A DNA stretch of 64,000 nt, from NCBI RefSeq assembly GCF_036127095.1, contig NZ_CP108006.1, forward strand, positions 2,108,001 through 2,172,000, given 5' to 3'. Shown piece by piece: positions 61,236 to 64,000 of the stretch (position 1 is the first letter of the stretch; the number at the start of each line of letters is the position of its first letter). The translations under genes were made by a program, and so were the position numbers. The stretch comes from Streptomyces sp. NBC_00335. Lineage in GTDB: Bacteria > Actinomycetota > Actinomycetes > Streptomycetales > Streptomycetaceae. The notes beneath the pieces were generated by a model. The model saw only the letters and a program-made list of their open reading frames with translations, made no database searches and was not told the DNA's origin.

Positions 61236-62144
61236 TCAGTTCTCGTTGTCGCGGCTCAGCCGGACGTACACGGCGGAGAAGCCGGCGAGCAGGACGAGCA
61301 GGCACAGGCCCAGGGCCGCGGCGCCGCCGTACTGGTTGAAACTGAAGGCGTACTGGTAGATGAGGACGACGACGGTGGTGGTCGATCCTTCGGGACCGGC
61401 GCCGCCCGTGAGCATGAACGGTTCGACGAACACCTGCATCGTCGCGATGACCTGCATGAGCAGCATCAGCGAGAGGATGAGCTTGGTCTGCGGGATCGTG
61501 ACGTGCCAGATCTTGCGCAGCACCCCGGCTCCGTCGAGCTCCGCCGCTTCGTAGAGCTCTCCGGGAATGCCCTGGAGGGCCGCCAGATAGATCAGGGTCG
61601 CGCCGCCCATGTTCATCCACGTGGAAGCGATGACCACGGAGAGCATCGCGGTATCGGTGGATTGCAGCCAGTCTTGCGCCGGCAGGTGCAGGAATTCCAG
61701 AATCCTGTTGAAGACCCCGTAACCGGGGTCGTAGAAGTACTTGAAGAGCAGGATCGAGGCCACCGGCGGCATCATCACCGGGAGGTAGACCAGCAGGCGC
61801 AAGTAACCCTGCGCGTGCCGGAATTCGTTGAGCACGACCGAGACCACGAACGGGACGGCGAAGCCGAGGACCAGCGCGAGGCCGCTGAAGAGCAGGGTGT
61901 TGCGCCAGGCCTGCCAGAACGCCGGGTCGTTGAAGACGTAGCGGAAATTGTCCCAGCCGACCCAGTGGACGGCTCCGCCCTCGGTCTTCTGGAAGGCCAG
62001 CAGGAACTCCCGGACCATCGGGTACCAGGAGAAGAAGGAGAAGCAGAGGACGGCGCCGATCAGAAAGCCGTGGGCCGATAGGTTCCGCTTGAACGCCCGG
62101 GAGAACTCCTCGCGAGAGGTACCGGACAGGGTGGGAGCCGACAT
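61236..62144 (-). CDS. Carbohydrate ABC transporter permease (MalF type)
   Basis: 302 residues with six TM helices and the EAA motif ELYEAAELDGAGVLRKIWHVTIPQ near 213-235. It forms the membrane channel with the MalG-type subunit. ATG 62144 is set by AAGGAGCGAG upstream. It follows the binding-protein gene by about 100 bases, with no visible terminator between. Confidence 0.9.
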   Translation of the reverse strand: MSAPTLSGTSREEFSRAFKRNLSAHGFLIGAVLCFSFFSWYPMVREFLLAFQKTEGGAVHWVGWDNFRYVFNDPAFWQAWRNTLLFSGLALVLGFAVPFVVSVVLNEFRHAQGYLRLLVYLPVMMPPVASILLFKYFYDPGYGVFNRILEFLHLPAQDWLQSTDTAMLSVVIASTWMNMGGATLIYLAALQGIPGELYEAAELDGAGVLRKIWHVTIPQTKLILSLMLLMQVIATMQVFVEPFMLTGGAGPEGSTTTVVVLIYQYAFSFNQYGGAAALGLCLLVLLAGFSAVYVRLSRDNEN

Positions 62145-62247
62145 CGCCGCTCGCTCCTTGGTGGGTCGTCGCCATCGGTTTGCGGGGTACGGGACCTGCG
62201 GGCGGGTCCGGGCCGGGGAGGCCGCCCGGACCCGCGCCCTGGGACCG

Positions 62248-63648
62248 CTACTGGTTGGCCAGCACCTGGTTGACGGCCTTCTCGGCCTCCGCGAGGAGCT
62301 GCGCCGGGTCGGCGTCCTTGTTGGTCAGGACCCCCGACATCACCTTGTCGAGGACCTTGTAGACCTCCTGGGCCTTCGCCGGCTCGGCCTTGCCGGCCAC
62401 CGGGTTGTCCAGGAAGGACTTGAAGTTGGCGACCGGCATGGTGGCGCTGGCGGCCTTCAGCTCGTCGTCCTTGGCCTTGCTGGCGCCGGTGAAGAAGGCG
62501 GGCTGCGGAAGCCCGACCGGCAGGCCGTCGGTCTTGGAACGGTCGTACTGGAACTGCCCCTTGCCGACCGCGAGCGTCTTGAAGTTCAGCCAGGCGATCG
62601 CGGCCTTGACCTTGTCCGGCGAGCTGCCCTTCTTGATCATGTAGCCGTTGCCGCCGGCCAGCGTCGCGGCGCCGCCGGGGATGGGGCCCATGCCGAAGTT
62701 CTCGTACTTGCCCGCGAGCTGCTGGACCATGTAGGTGATGTCGTCGGGCGCGGCGAGGAACATGCCGAGCTTGTCCGAGGCCATCTGCTTCTGCAGGTCG
62801 CCCCACTTGAGCAGCTGGGTCTTGCCCATGCTGTCGTCCTCCCAGCGCATGGCGCGGAGGTTGTCCACGACCTGCTTGCCTGTCGCGTTGTTGAAGGCCG
62901 CCTTGCCGTCGGCTCCGACGACGTCGCCGCCCAGGCCGTACATGGCGGCCGTGAAGTGCCAGCCGCCGGTGTTCTCGACGCTGTACTCGCCGTAGCCGGC
63001 GGTGCCGTTTCCGAGGCCCGCGATCTTCTTGGCGGCCGCGCGGACCTCGTCCCAGGTGCGCGGGGGCTGGTCGGGGTTGAGGCCCGCCTGCTGGAAGAGC
63101 TTGCGGTTGATCAGCAGGCCCATCGTGTAGTTGCTGGTGGGCAGCCCGTAGAGCTTGCCGTCCTGCTTGAGGGTGTTGACGACGTTCTTGTCGATGTCGT
63201 CGATGCCCGGAACCGTCTTGGCCGTGACGTAGGCCGAGATGTCCTCGGCGCCGTCGTTGTCCAGGACCTGCTTGAGATCGGTGAAGTAGGCGTAGAAGAC
63301 GTCCGGCTGCGACTTGGCCTTGAGCATCGCCGTGAACCGCGGGGGCTCCAGGCACTGGCCGGGGGTGGAGCGGCCGTCGATCGTGACGTTCGGGTAGGTC
63401 TTGTTGAACTCCGCCACGTCCTCCTTCCACTGCTTGAGCTCGGCGGCCTTCGCCGCCGGCGGCATGCAGTCGATGGAGATGGTGACCTTGGCCTTCGGGT
63501 CGAGCGGCGCGGAGGCGTCCGTGGAACCGCCGGACGGCTGGTTCTTGGTGTCGTCCCCGCTGCTGCTCGTACCGCAGGCCGCGAGGGCGGTGACGGCGAG
63601 CGCCGAGACGAGGGCGGTCGCGGTGGTGCGGCGGATGTTGGTTCTCAT
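62248..63648 (-). CDS. Sugar ABC transporter substrate-binding lipoprotein
   Basis: 466-residue family 1 extracellular solute-binding protein. Lipoprotein signal ends at ALAACGTS (lipid-carrying Cys near 25). The binding domain shows PKAKVTISIDCMPP, the family-typical TWDEVRAAAKKI and GMFLAAPDDI segments. ATG 63648 follows AAGGGGACC; a longer open frame beyond it is not coding. It heads the operon with two permeases and an intracellular glucosidase, so an oligosaccharide with alpha-glucosidic bonds is the likely ligand. It does not look like MalE as I recall it, so I give no symbol. Confidence 0.9.
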   Translation of the reverse strand: MRTNIRRTTATALVSALAVTALAACGTSSSGDDTKNQPSGGSTDASAPLDPKAKVTISIDCMPPAAKAAELKQWKEDVAEFNKTYPNVTIDGRSTPGQCLEPPRFTAMLKAKSQPDVFYAYFTDLKQVLDNDGAEDISAYVTAKTVPGIDDIDKNVVNTLKQDGKLYGLPTSNYTMGLLINRKLFQQAGLNPDQPPRTWDEVRAAAKKIAGLGNGTAGYGEYSVENTGGWHFTAAMYGLGGDVVGADGKAAFNNATGKQVVDNLRAMRWEDDSMGKTQLLKWGDLQKQMASDKLGMFLAAPDDITYMVQQLAGKYENFGMGPIPGGAATLAGGNGYMIKKGSSPDKVKAAIAWLNFKTLAVGKGQFQYDRSKTDGLPVGLPQPAFFTGASKAKDDELKAASATMPVANFKSFLDNPVAGKAEPAKAQEVYKVLDKVMSGVLTNKDADPAQLLAEAEKAVNQVLANQ

Positions 63649-63734
63649 CGGTGGTCCCCTTCGAGCATCGAGCAGGAGGCGTGGGGCGTGTATGGAGGCG
63701 AGCGCGGCACACTCAACCACCACCGACAGATGAA

Positions 63735-63765
63735 CGCAATATCTCGCGCAGATTTCGCAAGAGAT
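63735..63765 (-). promoter_or_regulatory. Candidate LacI-type operator upstream of the sugar ABC operon
   Basis: Two direct CGCAA motifs 21 bases apart (63735-63739, 63756-63760) and inverted ATCTC/GAGAT (63741-63745, 63761-63765) lie about 90-115 bases before the binding-protein start. CG-centred repeats of this kind are usual for LacI repressors; the adjacent LacI gene is the obvious candidate. Confidence 0.4.
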
Positions 63766-63806
63766 TGGCAGCAGAGCGCCGGGTGGCACGGAGGGTGAAC
63801 GCAAAA

Positions 63807-63845
63807 CAGGGCCCCGAAACGTCAGCGGGACGTTTCGGGGCCCTG
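63807..63845 (-). terminator. Terminator between the LacI regulator gene and the sugar ABC operon
   Basis: Perfect 17-base-pair stem (CAGGGCCCCGAAACGTC / GACGTTTCGGGGCCCTG) with a 5-base loop, 38 bases after the regulator stop. Shows that the ABC operon has its own promoter downstream. Confidence 0.85.
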
Positions 63846-63882
63846 TGGCCGGGGGCTCAACTCGGTGGAGCCCGGCGGGGCG

Positions 63883-64000
63883 TTACTCCGGACGGGGGCG
63901 CGGCACCTGCGCGGTGGAGCCCCGCACGACGAGCTCGGGCTCGAAGAGCAGCTCTCCGGGCTGTACGGCGGCCCCCTGGATCTGTGCGGTGAGCAGCTCC
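63883..64000 (-). CDS. LacI-family transcriptional regulator (C-terminal end only)
   Basis: Only the last 38 residues are in the window; the gene continues beyond the right edge. LLTAQIQG followed by FEPELVVRGSTAQVPRP is the characteristic C-terminus of LacI/GalR repressors, where the ELVVRGST strand closes the ligand domain. Immediately upstream of the sugar ABC/glucosidase operon in the same direction, so it is presumably its repressor, released by an imported sugar. Confidence 0.85.
   Translation of the reverse strand, partial: ELLTAQIQGAAVQPGELLFEPELVVRGSTAQVPRPRPE

Noticed and set aside
58670..64000. Identification as the malEFG-aglA maltose operon
   Set aside because: Gene order fits, but the binding protein does not resemble MalE as I remember it, so the sugar is left open.
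1..64000. tRNA or rRNA genes, insertion sequences
   Set aside because: No cloverleaf-like segment, transposase or rRNA stretch was recognised by eye in either strand.

Overview
The window is very GC-rich, with strong third-position GC bias, GTG/TTG starts and purine-rich ribosome binding sites. It is almost certainly a Streptomyces chromosome: it carries sepH (an actinomycete cell-division protein), a CutR-like regulator, an HPr gene with a DasR (dre) operator, a c-di-AMP riboswitch in front of a cell-wall peptidase, DUF5998, and the GNAT/acyl-CoA-synthetase fusion known from Streptomyces. From memory, not from a search, the conserved genes follow the order of the S. coelicolor SCO5862-SCO5831 interval, interrupted by an accessory stretch.

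Layout. 0-10.2 kb (core): response regulator (cut by the left edge), small protein, inositol monophosphatase, coproporphyrin ferrochelatase, MFS protein, FAD-linked oxidase, membrane protein, SepH, rhodanese sulfurtransferase, two-domain VOC protein. 10.2-38.6 kb (mostly accessory): a Ser/Thr kinase fused to a 14-TM MFS transporter, MgtC-like protein, ArsR regulator with a divergent His-tailed metal exporter, three secreted DUF11-repeat proteins (one with a sortase-like tail, one with a lectin-like domain), DUF7144 protein, CPCC-Imm50 immunity-like protein, CASTOR/POLLUX-type channel, Tat-exported amine oxidase, several toxin/immunity-type genes, a four-gene RHS toxin operon, an HbpS-like heme sensor with a histidine kinase but no response regulator, and an ankyrin protein. 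38.6-52.4 kb (core): thymidine kinase, alkaline-phosphatase-fold protein, DUF5998, PatA-like acetyltransferase, HPr, GntR regulator, M23 peptidase with riboswitch, paired M16 peptidases, topoisomerase IV subunit A. 52.4-64 kb: Mrr-TerD fusion, HEAT-like protein, CobW GTPase, citrate synthase divergent from an HTH-citrate synthase fusion, and a sugar ABC/GH13 operon below a LacI regulator (cut by the right edge).

The most informative structure not explained by gene calls is a repeated sequence. The last coding part of thymidine kinase (38611-38654) recurs at 35794-35837 (43 of 44 bases) and as a 22-base core at 29591-29612 (21 of 22), always in the same orientation and always with a stop codon two codons after an LPVN tetrapeptide. 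These repeats bracket the RHS toxin-immunity operon exactly and also the HbpS/kinase block. This looks like repeated insertion of cargo at the 3' end of tdk. The RHS operon itself (SseB-like, WXG100-like, RHS protein with an unrecognised C-terminal domain of about 104 residues, unrecognised immunity candidate) is tightly packed, two of its junctions being one-base stop/start overlaps. It is the best candidate for an undescribed toxin-immunity pair. Other points of interest are the kinase-transporter fusion, the Mrr-TerD fusion, the HTH-citrate synthase with an AT-rich palindromic promoter, and the DUF11 surface-protein cluster.
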